Shown: positions 1 to 7,473 of the stretch, one piece after another | Position numbering within the stretch: the first letter of the stretch is position 1 | How the letters are laid out: each line of letters opens with the position of its first letter | NCBI GenBank assembly: GCA_017403145.1 | Contig: JAFQOO010000003.1 | Location: 1 to 64,000 of the forward strand | Length of the DNA: 64,000 nucleotides | From: Clostridia bacterium | GTDB taxonomy: Bacteria; Bacillota; Clostridia; Christensenellales; DTU072 | Reading direction: 5' to 3' | Position numbers and translations under genes: made by a program | Notes under the pieces: generated by a model | Seen by the model: only the letters and a program-made list of their open reading frames with translations | Database searches by the model: none | What the model was told of the DNA's origin: nothing

Positions 1-128
1 TAAAAACGCGTTATTTTAGCGCTATACTTCACTAAATAAAGAGTCCCTGCAGGGCGCAGTACCCAAGTACAGCAACCCTTTGGGACTCTCTCTTTATCTC
101 GTCTAGCATCTAAACTAACGCGTTTTTA
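1..128 (+). repeat. R1, nested palindromic repeat element
   Basis: This is a ~128-bp imperfect palindrome of a family seen seven times in the window. The outer arms AAAAACGCGTTA and TAACGCGTTTTT pair. Inside them TTTTAGCG faces CATCTAAA, leaving the conserved CG/CAT internal loop. A variable stem (about 30-44 with 92-107) and an apical module of type a (GGGCGCAGTAC with GTACAGCAACCC) follow. The 3' arm ends in TTTTT. It probably also serves as a terminator for a gene to the left of the window, which cannot be seen. Confidence 0.85.
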
Positions 129-299
129 AGAGGCTAGTCAACGGTGAGAACAAATTAAACCTTTTCCTTTGAGTGAAGTGAAATGTAGTGAAGCCGAACA
201 ATTCGCAGTTACTTTGGTTAACTCAAAGACTACGTGGCTATCACCAAGTGTTGTGGTAACACAAGTTAATCGTTTTACTCATCAGGTTTGCTACGCAAA

Positions 300-402
300 C
301 TACTGCGTTCCGCATTCCGCACTCCGCACTTAAATAAATCCTTGTGAGTGTAGCGTTAGCGGAATGAAGTCGTTCTGCATTCTGCATTCTGCGTTCTGCA
401 TT
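300..402 (+). repeat. Heptamer array A1 (YTYYGCR units) with leader
   Basis: Two short runs of 7-bp units (TTCCGCA, CTCCGCA, TTCTGCA, TTCTGCG) flank a leader containing CCTTGTGAGTG, AGCGTTAGCGG and AATGAAGTCG. The same leader-plus-heptamer arrangement recurs near 34.0, 38.4-38.8 and 57.9 kb. The leader's GCGGAA can pair with the TTCCGC-type units, so hairpins are possible. A 7-bp unit shifts frame at each copy, so open frames reading through it are artefacts. Confidence 0.8.
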
Positions 403-440
403 TAATAATCTCATTACATAATAAAAAATCATTTTTCTTT

Positions 441-470
441 GTATAAATCAACTCCTTCGCGGTAATAATC
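441..470 (+). promoter_or_regulatory. Candidate sigma-F promoter of the M23 gene
   Basis: GTATA (441-445) is followed by a 15-nt spacer and GGTAATAATC (461-470). This fits the forespore sigma-F pattern (GYWTA, about 15-16 nt, GGNRANAHTR) at every position except the last base. The ATG lies 26 nt further on, behind a GGAGG site. The match was made by eye against the known consensus. Confidence 0.5.
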
Positions 471-496
471 AAAGCAACAACAAAGCGGAGGTTATT

Positions 497-1174
497 ATGA
501 AAGTTAAGTTTAATTCCCAAAAAATCAAGGCGTTCTTTAAAAAGAATATGTATTATATGATTATGGGTGTTTGTGTCCTTGCTATCGGTGCTATGATTAC
601 CGTGGCTGTAGTCGTTGGAGATAATAATAGCGACCCCACTCCCAATCAAAATCAATCACCCGACGTGGTCGTTCCCACTCCCGATAACGATACTCCCGTT
701 ATCACTCCCCCAGATACCAATATCCCCGATACCGACGTATCCGTTGAGCCTACTCCCATTATCTTTGGTCTTCCAATAGAAAGCGGTAGCGTTATAAAAG
801 ATTATACTATGGATACTCTCGTTTGGTCTTCTACCCTAAAGCAATACCAAGTTCACGGTGGCATTGATTATGCAGGTGAGGAAAATGCTAACGTGCTTTG
901 CGTTTACGATGGTACCGTCAAGAGTGTTTCCTACGACGCTCTAAGCGGTCATAAGGTTACCGTCGACCACGGTAACGGACTTGTTACCGAATACAGTTCC
1001 CTTTCCGAGCCCGTTGTCGCCGAAGGTCAAAAGATTTATAAGGGTAGTAAGCTCGCTACCATATCCACCTCGTCAACCAAGGAAATGAGCGACGGTGCTC
1101 ACGTTCACTTTGCAGTAACGTTGAATGGTCAAATTGTAAATCCCTACGACTATTTTATAGAAGGCGATAAATAG
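497..1174 (+). CDS. Membrane-anchored M23 (LytM) family protein, SpoIIQ-like
   Basis: The 225-residue protein has a short cytoplasmic N-terminus, one membrane segment (about residues 18-40), a Pro/Asp/Thr-rich linker (42-90) and a C-terminal LytM domain. All zinc ligands of an active M23 peptidase are present: H120 and D124 in HGGID, and H204 in the HVH motif (202-204). Length and single-pass topology fit SpoIIQ, the forespore partner of the SpoIIIA channel. Intact ligands are known for clostridial SpoIIQ, whereas the Bacillus protein lacks one. The sigma-F-like promoter upstream agrees. A generic cell-wall endopeptidase is the alternative. The start follows GGAGG. Confidence 0.75.
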   Translation: MKVKFNSQKIKAFFKKNMYYMIMGVCVLAIGAMITVAVVVGDNNSDPTPNQNQSPDVVVPTPDNDTPVITPPDTNIPDTDVSVEPTPIIFGLPIESGSVIKDYTMDTLVWSSTLKQYQVHGGIDYAGEENANVLCVYDGTVKSVSYDALSGHKVTVDHGNGLVTEYSSLSEPVVAEGQKIYKGSKLATISTSSTKEMSDGAHVHFAVTLNGQIVNPYDYFIEGDK

Positions 1175-1233
1175 TTTACAGCCTTTCAACTCGCTATAAA
1201 CTATACCTATGGTTATAATATCGGTTATCCTTT

Positions 1234-1260
1234 TGCGCTCGGCATAGTTCGAGCGCATTT
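1234..1260 (+). terminator. Weak intrinsic terminator after the M23 gene
   Basis: GCGCTCG and CGAGCGC form a 7-bp GC-rich stem with an 8-nt loop, followed by only a short ATTTC run. It lies 60 nt after the M23 stop. Termination strength is uncertain because the U-tract is poor. Confidence 0.45.
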
Positions 1261-1366
1261 CACTATTTATTTACACCTATTTTATAAGGCTATTTCATAT
1301 ATTTTTAATACAATATATCTTTAATGGTGATAAAATTAAAATATCAATTTATATAAGGAATAAAAT

Positions 1367-3841
1367 ATGCTCCGTTTAATCAACGTTCAAAAAACCTATG
1401 CAGAAAAAACCGATAGCGCAGTAAACGCACTAAAAGGTATAAACCTTTCCTTTAGAGAATGTGAGTTCGTGTCCATTCTTGGTCAATCGGGTTGCGGTAA
1501 AACCACTCTCCTTAACATAATAGGGGGACTAGACCGCTATACCGATGGCGACCTTATAATAAATGGTAAATCTACCCACGATTATAAGGACAAAGACTGG
1601 GATACCTATCGCAACCACTCGATAGGCTTTGTTTTCCAAAGCTATAACCTTATACCCCACCAAAATATTCTAGAGAACGTAGAGCTTTCTATGACTCTTG
1701 GCGGTGTGCCCAAAGCCGAACGTCGCAAGCGTGCAAAGGATGCCTTGATAGCGGTTGGACTAGAAGAAAAAATCGGTAAAAAACCCAACGAGCTTTCGGG
1801 CGGTCAAATGCAACGCGTATCTATTGCAAGAGCTCTTGCTTCGGAGCCCGATATTATACTTGCCGACGAGCCCACCGGCGCGCTTGATACCGAAACTAGC
1901 AAGAGCGTTATGGCACTCCTAAAAGAAATATCGAAGACCAAACTAGTTATAATGGTTACCCATAACCCCGAACTAGCGGAAGAATACTCCGACCGTATTA
2001 TCAAAATGCTAGACGGTGTGGTTATAGAAGATACCAATCCCTACGAGCCCCAAGTAGAGGCGCAAGAGAGTCGCGAAAATGGAGAAGATAGTACCCTAGC
2101 TATTGCCGAACAAACCGCGCAAACTACTACGGAATCTACGACCACGGAAGGTGCCCAAGAGGGAAAAGCGACCAAGAGGGGTATTGTTTATAAAAAGAAA
2201 AACTCGTCTATGAGCTTCCTGACAGCCCTGCGTTTATCGGGCAAAAACTTGATATCCAAGTATAAGCGCACCATCATAACCTCGCTTGCTGCAAGTATAG
2301 GTATAATTGGTATTGCTGTAATTCTTTCCGTAAGCTCGGGTATGCAAGCCTACATAGATAAAACTATGCTAGACAGCACCTCGTTCAATTACGTTATGAT
2401 TAGCTCCACAACCACCAAAATGGATTTTGGCAACTCTTCGACCGATGCCCTTGTGGAGTATCCCGATAATACCACCGGTGTTAAACCCTACGTTCCCGTA
2501 ACCGCCGAGGTCAAAAAGCAAAAGCTAGATACCAATTTTGTATCCTATCTGGAAAGTATCTGTAGGCCCGCGGATGAGGATAGTCTAGTAGTGGATATCG
2601 CATATTCCTATGACGTGGAAATGAATATCCTCACCGCAAAGGAAGGCGCTTTTGTAAAGGTCAATAGCTCCGCTTGGCACGAGTGCCTAAGTAACGCCGA
2701 CTACCTCGACGAATACTATGACGCGCTCGCAAAAGGTGAGGGAGTAACGTCATATATTCCCTCTAGTGCAAACGAAATTGCACTAGTAGTCGATACCTAC
2801 AACAGGCTTTCTACCACAACGTTAGACTCATTAGGTATAACCTATAACCCCGAAACCCTTGACGAAATAAAGTACGACGACCTAATAGGCAAAGAGTTCC
2901 GCGTGGTATTCAACGACGGATGGTACACTCAAGGCATAGACGGATGGTATAAGGGCGCAAATACAACCAACTATCAATCGGCTTATCAAAACGAAAATGG
3001 TATTACCGTTAAAATCACTAGTATTCTAAGAGAGAAAAAGGACTCTCCGTCCTCTTGGCTTTCTAGCGGTATTGCATACTCCCCCGACCTAACCAAAGCG
3101 GTTATGGAGTCAAATAAAAACTCCGCGGTTGCTCTTGCACAAGCAAGCAACACCCTTACCGACGTTACCACGGGACTTTCTTTCGAACCTACCTCCGGAG
3201 GCGCCTTTGGCGGTATGTTTGGCGGTAGCACCTCTACCTATGACGGTATGCTCGAAAAACTTGGCTATACCCAAACTCCTTCTAGCATAATGGTTTACCC
3301 CGTCGACGTCAATAGTCGCGAGATTATCATCCAAAAACTCGATGATTGGAATACCCAAAAGGCTAATACCGATGCAGTAGTGGAATATATCGATATGTCT
3401 AACCTAGTAACCTCGATACTAGGCAGAATAGTGGATATAGTAACCTACGTTCTAATGGCGTTCTCAATAGTTTCCCTTGTAATATCCTCGGTTATGATTG
3501 CAATAATCATATATGCCTCGGTTATCGAGAGAACCAAAGAAATAGGTGTTCTTCGTTCTATGGGCGCTAGAAAGAAGGACGTATCTCGCGTATTCTGGGC
3601 GGAAGCTGTTATTCTTGGTATAAGTAGCGGTACGGTAGCTATACTTATAACCCTTATCGTAAACGTTATAATCAACGCTGTTCTTACCAACCTTGTGGGT
3701 GTATCTACCATAGCAAGTCTATCGGTAGGCACCGCCTTTGCCCTAATTGCACTATCCACCGTTCTACTCCTAATAGCTAGCCTTATCCCCGCCTCGATAG
3801 CTGCAAAGAAAGAACCCGCAGTCGCATTAAGAACGGAATAG
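1367..3841 (+). CDS. ABC transporter, fused ATPase and FtsX/MacB-type permease
   Basis: In this 824-residue fusion, residues 1-225 are an ABC ATPase with Walker A GQSGCGKT (~39-46), signature LSGGQ (~145) and Walker B IILADEPTGALD. A charged, Thr/Glu-rich linker follows. The permease half has one membrane helix near 300-325, a large extracytoplasmic domain (~330-690) and three C-terminal helices (~690-820), the MacB/FtsX topology with the usual motif RTKEIGVLRSMGA. Such mechanotransmission exporters handle peptides, antibiotics or lipoproteins; the substrate cannot be told here. No separate periplasmic or outer-membrane partner is nearby, as expected for Gram-positives. The site AAGGAAT precedes the ATG, and a terminator follows. 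Confidence 0.88.
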   Translation: MLRLINVQKTYAEKTDSAVNALKGINLSFRECEFVSILGQSGCGKTTLLNIIGGLDRYTDGDLIINGKSTHDYKDKDWDTYRNHSIGFVFQSYNLIPHQNILENVELSMTLGGVPKAERRKRAKDALIAVGLEEKIGKKPNELSGGQMQRVSIARALASEPDIILADEPTGALDTETSKSVMALLKEISKTKLVIMVTHNPELAEEYSDRIIKMLDGVVIEDTNPYEPQVEAQESRENGEDSTLAIAEQTAQTTTESTTTEGAQEGKATKRGIVYKKKNSSMSFLTALRLSGKNLISKYKRTIITSLAASIGIIGIAVILSVSSGMQAYIDKTMLDSTSFNYVMISSTTTKMDFGNSSTDALVEYPDNTTGVKPYVPVTAEVKKQKLDTNFVSYLESICRPADEDSLVVDIAYSYDVEMNILTAKEGAFVKVNSSAWHECLSNADYLDEYYDALAKGEGVTSYIPSSANEIALVVDTYNRLSTTTLDSLGITYNPETLDEIKYDDLIGKEFRVVFNDGWYTQGIDGWYKGANTTNYQSAYQNENGITVKITSILREKKDSPSSWLSSGIAYSPDLTKAVMESNKNSAVALAQASNTLTDVTTGLSFEPTSGGAFGGMFGGSTSTYDGMLEKLGYTQTPSSIMVYPVDVNSREIIIQKLDDWNTQKANTDAVVEYIDMSNLVTSILGRIVDIVTYVLMAFSIVSLVISSVMIAIIIYASVIERTKEIGVLRSMGARKKDVSRVFWAEAVILGISSGTVAILITLIVNVIINAVLTNLVGVSTIASLSVGTAFALIALSTVLLLIASLIPASIAAKKEPAVALRTE

Positions 3842-3893
3842 TAGTGGAGAAATAAAAAACCTAAATCAAACGAGGTTGTGCTAAAGCACAAAT

Positions 3894-3923
3894 GAAAAAA
3901 AGACCTGTTTAGGTCTTTTTTTT
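3894..3923. terminator. Bidirectional intrinsic terminator
   Basis: AAAAGACCT and AGGTCTTTT form a stem around GTTT, with A-runs on one side and T-runs on the other. It can end both the ABC transporter transcript and the convergent GNAT transcript. Confidence 0.85.
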
Positions 3924-3927
3924 GGCA

Positions 3928-4359
3928 TTATATTTGCTTGAACATGTAATTGGGTTTGAATTCTTGGTAGCCGTGTTTTGGATAAAAGCTCCAACTCTCA
4001 AACCATTGTTCTTTGTTGCCAAGATGTATTATGATTTTGGTTTTGCCCAAGTTTTTGATGTGGCTTTCTGCAATTTTAAGTAGTTGCGTTCCAATTCCTT
4101 GATTTTTAAGGTTGTATTTTACGAATAACCTATGTATCATTGCTTCTTTATCGCTAATAGAATTATATCCAATGCTACCTATAACTCTATCGTTTTCGTC
4201 AATTGCTATCCAAAACATATCGCCTTTATCAAAATAATATGACTTTATGTTCAACAAATCTTCATTTAAGCCAGGGACTCTACCTAAAGCATTTTTTGCT
4301 TCAAGTATCATAAAAATCAAGTCATCTCTATATTTTTGTTCAAAGGGGATAATCTTCAT
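3928..4359 (-). CDS. GNAT family N-acetyltransferase
   Basis: The 143-residue protein begins MKIIPFEQKY and has the GNAT fold: the acetyl-CoA loop region RLFVKYNLKNQGIGTQLL (Q/RxxGxG/A motif) near the middle, preceded by the beta strand IGSIGYNSIS. The substrate is unknown. The ATG at 4359 overlaps the stop of the four-helix-bundle gene as ATGA, so it is read by translational coupling and has no Shine-Dalgarno of its own. A longer in-frame start at 4389 is less likely because it lies inside the upstream coding sequence and adds a non-homologous N-terminus. Confidence 0.8.
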   Translation of the reverse strand: MKIIPFEQKYRDDLIFMILEAKNALGRVPGLNEDLLNIKSYYFDKGDMFWIAIDENDRVIGSIGYNSISDKEAMIHRLFVKYNLKNQGIGTQLLKIAESHIKNLGKTKIIIHLGNKEQWFESWSFYPKHGYQEFKPNYMFKQI

Positions 4360-4712
4360 TGTGGTAGTTTGTTTTCTATAGTAATACAACTAGAAATAAG
4401 TAGTCTTTTGATTCTTCCAGCAAGATTGCGAAGTTCCCTGAACTCTTTTTCTTGAATATGGTTTCTTTCAAAAAGCAAAGTTAACCAAGACTCGGATTCT
4501 ACACATTCTTTGCGGGCAATCTTAAATTTTGAAAGCATATCGGGAAGGCTTTGTGGATATTGTGCCTCACTAATATTTGCAAAAATGCTTGACGAAGATT
4601 TTTTTAATTGAAATAGAGTGTTAGACAAGCCTTTATTAACTGAAAGATTATCACAAAGGATATCGATTTTTATCGCAAAATTTTTTGAATAATCGAGTAA
4701 TGCGTTTTTCAT
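4356..4712 (-). CDS. Four-helix bundle protein (23S rRNA IVS / S23 family)
   Basis: The 118-residue, all-helical protein shows the hallmarks of the four-helix bundle family first seen inside 23S rRNA intervening sequences: a basic first helix, the motif SSIFANISEAQ in the second, and the ARKECVESESWLTLL helix in the third. The family's molecular role is not firmly established. It heads a two-gene unit with the GNAT gene. No ribosome binding site precedes the ATG; a sigma-A promoter places the transcript start on the ATG itself. Confidence 0.8.
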   Translation of the reverse strand: MKNALLDYSKNFAIKIDILCDNLSVNKGLSNTLFQLKKSSSSIFANISEAQYPQSLPDMLSKFKIARKECVESESWLTLLFERNHIQEKEFRELRNLAGRIKRLLISSCITIENKLPQ

Positions 4713-4718
4713 AATGTA

Positions 4719-4747
4719 ATTTTATCACAACATTAGAGAAAAATCAA
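4719..4747 (-). promoter_or_regulatory. Promoter giving a leaderless four-helix-bundle mRNA
   Basis: On the minus strand, TTGATT (4747-4742), a 17-nt spacer and TAAAAT (4724-4719) are followed by only 6 nt before the ATG at 4712. The expected start of transcription is the A of that ATG. Confidence 0.65.
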
Positions 4748-4920
4748 TACAAAGTATTGTATGTAATTATTCCAAAGGAATGTATGTAATCTACACAAAG
4801 TGTAGTATGTAATCAAGCCGACAAGCAATGCACGCTTAAGCGTGATGCCATACACGACGACGTCGCAATTACATGCAAACTCAAAGAGTTTGATTACATG
4901 CCAAGCCTATGTCGGCTTGG
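4746..4920. repeat. Cluster of small palindromes joined by GTATGTAAT
   Basis: Mini-palindromes with AAA loops (AATAC-AAA-GTATT, ATTCC-AAA-GGAAT, CTACAC-AAA-GTGTAG) are each followed by TATGTAAT or GTATGTAAT. The perfect palindrome CACGCTTAAGCGTG (about 4831-4844) and CGACGTCG come next. ATTACATGC then occurs twice around CAAACTC-AAA-GAGTTTG, which is the inverse orientation of the spacer word. CAAGCCGAC and GTCGGCTTG enclose the right part. No coding potential is seen. Confidence 0.75.
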
Positions 4921-4922
4921 AT

Positions 4923-4955
4923 AAAAAAAGAACATATGCTGTATGTTCTTTTTTT
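4923..4955 (-). terminator. Intrinsic terminator of the tRNA-Gln transcript
   Basis: A-rich AAAAAGAACATA and TATGTTCTTTTT form a strong stem directly next to the tRNA 3' end. It has A/T runs on both sides, so it may work in both directions. Confidence 0.85.
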
Positions 4956-5029
4956 TGGCAGGAGTAGTAAGAATCGAACTTACGTCAAGGGGGTCAGAGT
5001 CCCTTGTGTTACCATTACACCATACTCCA
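4956..5029 (-). tRNA. tRNA-Gln (anticodon CTG), CCA encoded
   Basis: The 74-nt cloverleaf folds from the minus strand. The acceptor arm is TGGAGTA with TACTCCT, including the weak first pair typical of tRNA-Gln. The D-loop contains AATGGTAA, the anticodon loop reads CTCTGAC (anticodon CTG), the T-loop has GTTCGATTC, and the discriminator G is followed by an encoded CCA. The last anticodon-stem pair is an A-C mismatch. It lies downstream of the DUF1858 gene on the same strand and is probably co-transcribed. Confidence 0.93.
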
Positions 5030-5060
5030 TTATTAAGGCTTGCGCCTTAGTTTATTATGC

Positions 5061-5264
5061 TTATTTGTCTACTTTTTCGAGTGCTTTGATGAGTGCATCT
5101 GCATCGTATCCGTGTACGCCTGCTGCTTGCTCGATGGTTTCCATACGTGAACAGGGGCAGTGTAGACAGTGCATTCCAAACTTTTCTACTAGTAGGGTTG
5201 CTACTGCTTCGGGGTTCTTTGCGTTATCTAAAACTTCGCCTATAACGGTATCCTTGGTTATCAT
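5061..5264 (-). CDS. DUF1858 redox-disulfide domain protein
   Basis: The 67-residue protein starts MITKDTVIGEVLD and carries the CLHCPC motif followed by the helix around METIEQAAGVHGYD. This is the DUF1858 fold, also called the hybrid-cluster-protein-associated redox disulfide domain and related to the ScdA N-terminus. The family is inferred to act in redox or iron-sulfur/nitrosative stress. No hybrid cluster gene is in the window. AAGGAGAG lies just before the start. A promoter and the downstream tRNA-Gln share its strand. Confidence 0.88.
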   Translation of the reverse strand: MITKDTVIGEVLDNAKNPEAVATLLVEKFGMHCLHCPCSRMETIEQAAGVHGYDADALIKALEKVDK

Positions 5265-5301
5265 TGTTGACTCTCCTTTTTTTGGTTATTTTATCATAAA
5301 T

Positions 5302-5330
5302 ATTATATACTCTTATTTATAAACTCGCAA
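5302..5330 (-). promoter_or_regulatory. Sigma-A promoter of the DUF1858 gene
   Basis: Minus strand TTGCGA (5330-5325), 17 nt, TATAAT (5307-5302). The leader of about 35 nt includes AAGGAGAG. Confidence 0.65.
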
Positions 5331-5340
5331 CTATTTTAGT

Positions 5341-5369
5341 TTGCTTTTAGAAATATTAGAGTGTATAAT
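5341..5369 (+). promoter_or_regulatory. Promoter giving a leaderless TtcA-like mRNA
   Basis: TTGCTT (5341-5346), 17 nt, TATAAT (5364-5369), then 6 nt to the ATG at 5376. The in-frame GTG at 5361 overlaps the -10 box and so cannot be the start if this promoter is used. Confidence 0.65.
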
Positions 5370-5375
5370 TACAGT

Positions 5376-6143
5376 ATGGATGAAAGAAGTAAAGTAATGC
5401 GAAAAATAATGGGCTGTATGCGTCGTGCCATCAACGACTATGATATGATAGCCGATAACGACCATATTGCAGTGGGTTTAAGCGGTGGTAAAGATAGCCT
5501 CGTGCTTCTTACTGCGCTTGCTATGTTGCGTAGATTTTCCCCCAATCCCTATAAGCTTTCCGCTATAAGGGTGGATATGGGATTCAAAAACGCCAGCCAA
5601 GAGGAGGCTGAGGCGCTAAGAAAATACTGCGAGGACTTGGACGTTGATTATTACTTGGAAAAGACCGACATCGCCGAGATTATCTTCGACGTTCGTAAAG
5701 AAGATAATCCTTGTTCTCTATGCTCAAAAATGCGTAGGGGTGCTCTCAATACCAAGTGTAACGAGATAGGGGCAAATAAGCTGGCTCTTGGTCATAATGC
5801 AGACGACCTTACAGAAACTTTCCTTCTTTCTTTTATATACGAAGGCAGACTTTCCACCTTCCAGCCAACAGGGTATATGAGTAGAACCAATATGACTCTT
5901 ATACGTCCCTTGATTTACTGCGCGGAAGGGGATATAAAGGGAGTAACCAATAGACTCAACCTACCTCTAGTGCATAATCCTTGCCCGATGGACCACACTA
6001 GTCAAAGGGAGTATATGAAGAATCTTTGCTCCACGATAACCAAGGATATTCCATTCGCCAAGGATAGGATGTTTTCTGCCATTACTCACCCCGAAAGATA
6101 TAATCTTTTCCCGCCAAAAAAAGGAGATAAAAATGAAGATTAG
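5376..6143 (+). CDS. TtcA/TilS-like PP-loop tRNA thiolation protein
   Basis: The 255-residue N-type ATP pyrophosphatase has the PP-loop SGGKDS near residue 40 and a CSLCSKMRRG segment whose two cysteines match the TtcA catalytic/cluster CxxC. The LGHNADD motif and a later NPCPMD segment follow. The TtcA family makes 2-thiocytidine at tRNA position 32; clostridial paralogues vary, so the exact tRNA target is uncertain. The start chosen is the ATG 6 nt after the -10 box; ATG 5397 would also give a normal family N-terminus. The 3' end overlaps the next gene by 11 nt. Confidence 0.82.
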   Translation: MDERSKVMRKIMGCMRRAINDYDMIADNDHIAVGLSGGKDSLVLLTALAMLRRFSPNPYKLSAIRVDMGFKNASQEEAEALRKYCEDLDVDYYLEKTDIAEIIFDVRKEDNPCSLCSKMRRGALNTKCNEIGANKLALGHNADDLTETFLLSFIYEGRLSTFQPTGYMSRTNMTLIRPLIYCAEGDIKGVTNRLNLPLVHNPCPMDHTSQREYMKNLCSTITKDIPFAKDRMFSAITHPERYNLFPPKKGDKNED

Positions 6144-6849
6144 TATGAAAGATTTACTAAAGCGTACGCTAAATCTTTTCCTCACCTTTTTCAAGATAGG
6201 TGCTTTTACCTTTGGCGGTGGATATGCTATGGTAGGGCTTATCCATAAGGAAATGGTGGAAAAAAAGAAATGGATTAGCGACGAGGAAATGCTCGATATC
6301 ATAGCTATTGCCGAGTCTACTCCCGGCGTTATTGCCCTAAATACGGCCACCTACGTTGGCGCAAAAGTAGCAGGTGTTCTCGGTGCCTTTTTCGCAAGCA
6401 TAGCCGTTATGCTACCCTCCGTAATTATTATTACCGCAATATCCTTTGCAATAGAAGAGTTTGGTAATAACAAGTACGTCAAGTGGGCGTTCTTGGGTAT
6501 AAGAAGCGCGGTTGCAGCACTAATTTTGAATGCCGCAATCAAACTAAGCAAACACAACGAAAAGAAGCTGGTTTGCTATATTGTTATGGGCGTAGCTCTT
6601 GTTCTGGCAGTACTTTCTACCTTCGAAATTATTGCTCTCGATATGGTGTTTATAATACTCGGAGCGGCGCTGTTCGGCATAATATGGGGTATAGTAACAA
6701 GAAAGGTAAAACCCGAAAAAAAGGTTGCCGAACAAAGTGTTATGGATACCGAAATTACCGAAGCTAGCGAAAACATCGAGGTGGCTGAACCCGATAAAAC
6801 TCTAGAAGAAAACACCACCGAAACCAAAGAAGAAGGAGGAGATAAATAA
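6133..6849 (+). CDS. Chromate transporter, first half (short-chain ChrA)
   Basis: The 238-residue membrane protein has the ChrA motif FKIGAFTFGGGYAM near the N-terminus, then the FIAIAESTPG-like helix (IIAIAESTPGVIALN). It is a half-size ChrA that pairs with the following gene to form the two-domain transporter. An acidic cytoplasmic tail (about 190-238, rich in Glu/Thr) is extra to the family. AAGGAG sits inside the end of the upstream gene. Some ChrA proteins move anions other than chromate. Confidence 0.88.
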   Translation: MKISMKDLLKRTLNLFLTFFKIGAFTFGGGYAMVGLIHKEMVEKKKWISDEEMLDIIAIAESTPGVIALNTATYVGAKVAGVLGAFFASIAVMLPSVIIITAISFAIEEFGNNKYVKWAFLGIRSAVAALILNAAIKLSKHNEKKLVCYIVMGVALVLAVLSTFEIIALDMVFIILGAALFGIIWGIVTRKVKPEKKVAEQSVMDTEITEASENIEVAEPDKTLEENTTETKEEGGDK

Positions 6850-7469
6850 TGCCTTTACACCTTGATTTATTCCTTTCTTTCTTAAAAATAGGTTTGTTTA
6901 CTATCGGTGGCGGATATGCTATGATACCGCTGATTTCCGATACTGCGATAGGCAAGGGCTGGATAACCGAAGAACTTCTAATCGACTTTATAGCTATTGC
7001 AGAGTCCACTCCCGGACCTTTTGCCGTTAACGTTGCAACCTTTATAGGCTTAGACGTAGGTGGCGCGCTCGGTGTATTTTGTGCGGTAATGGGACTATTG
7101 GTACCAAGCCTCGTTATTATGCTTGTAATCTTCTATTTATCCAAGAAGATGCTTTCTAACAAGCACGTTCAAGATGCTTTCACAATGATTCGTCCGACTG
7201 TAACAGCACTTATACTAGCTGCCTTTGCTTCGGTGTTATACGCAACTGTTGCCATAGAAAACGAAAGTAATGAAACCACCTTTAACTGGTTTGGCTTGGT
7301 ATGGTTTGCAGTATGCTTCTTCCTAACCTATAAGCCCAAAGTCAATGTGGAAAAATATCCAAAGTTTGCTCCTACGCTTAGCGTTATGAATAAGATTACT
7401 CTCCACCCCATACTTCTTATTATTCTTTCCGCAGGAATAGGAATAGTATTCTACGGATTCGTACTTTAA
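6849..7469 (+). CDS. Chromate transporter, second half (short-chain ChrA)
   Basis: The 206-residue partner repeats the same motifs (FLKIGLFTIGGGYAM; FIAIAESTPGPFAVN) with about six hydrophobic segments. TAATG couples it to the first half, whose stop supplies the A. Split ChrA pairs insert in opposite orientations and act as one unit, which explains the strict coupling. Confidence 0.88.
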   Translation: MPLHLDLFLSFLKIGLFTIGGGYAMIPLISDTAIGKGWITEELLIDFIAIAESTPGPFAVNVATFIGLDVGGALGVFCAVMGLLVPSLVIMLVIFYLSKKMLSNKHVQDAFTMIRPTVTALILAAFASVLYATVAIENESNETTFNWFGLVWFAVCFFLTYKPKVNVEKYPKFAPTLSVMNKITLHPILLIILSAGIGIVFYGFVL

Positions 7470-7473
7470 AACT

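Noticed and set aside
1..128. R elements as integron attC sites
   Set aside because: They are large bulged palindromes, but the attC core pair (RYYYAAC and GTTRRRY) is missing and no integrase is present.
241..655. Open frames across the heptamer array with peptides of the NAEC/MQNAE type
   Set aside because: They are translations of the 7-bp repeat itself in various frames. Similar frames appear at every array.
4909..5322. 137-codon plus-strand frame over the tRNA and DUF1858 gene
   Set aside because: It is the antisense of a clear tRNA and a recognised small protein.
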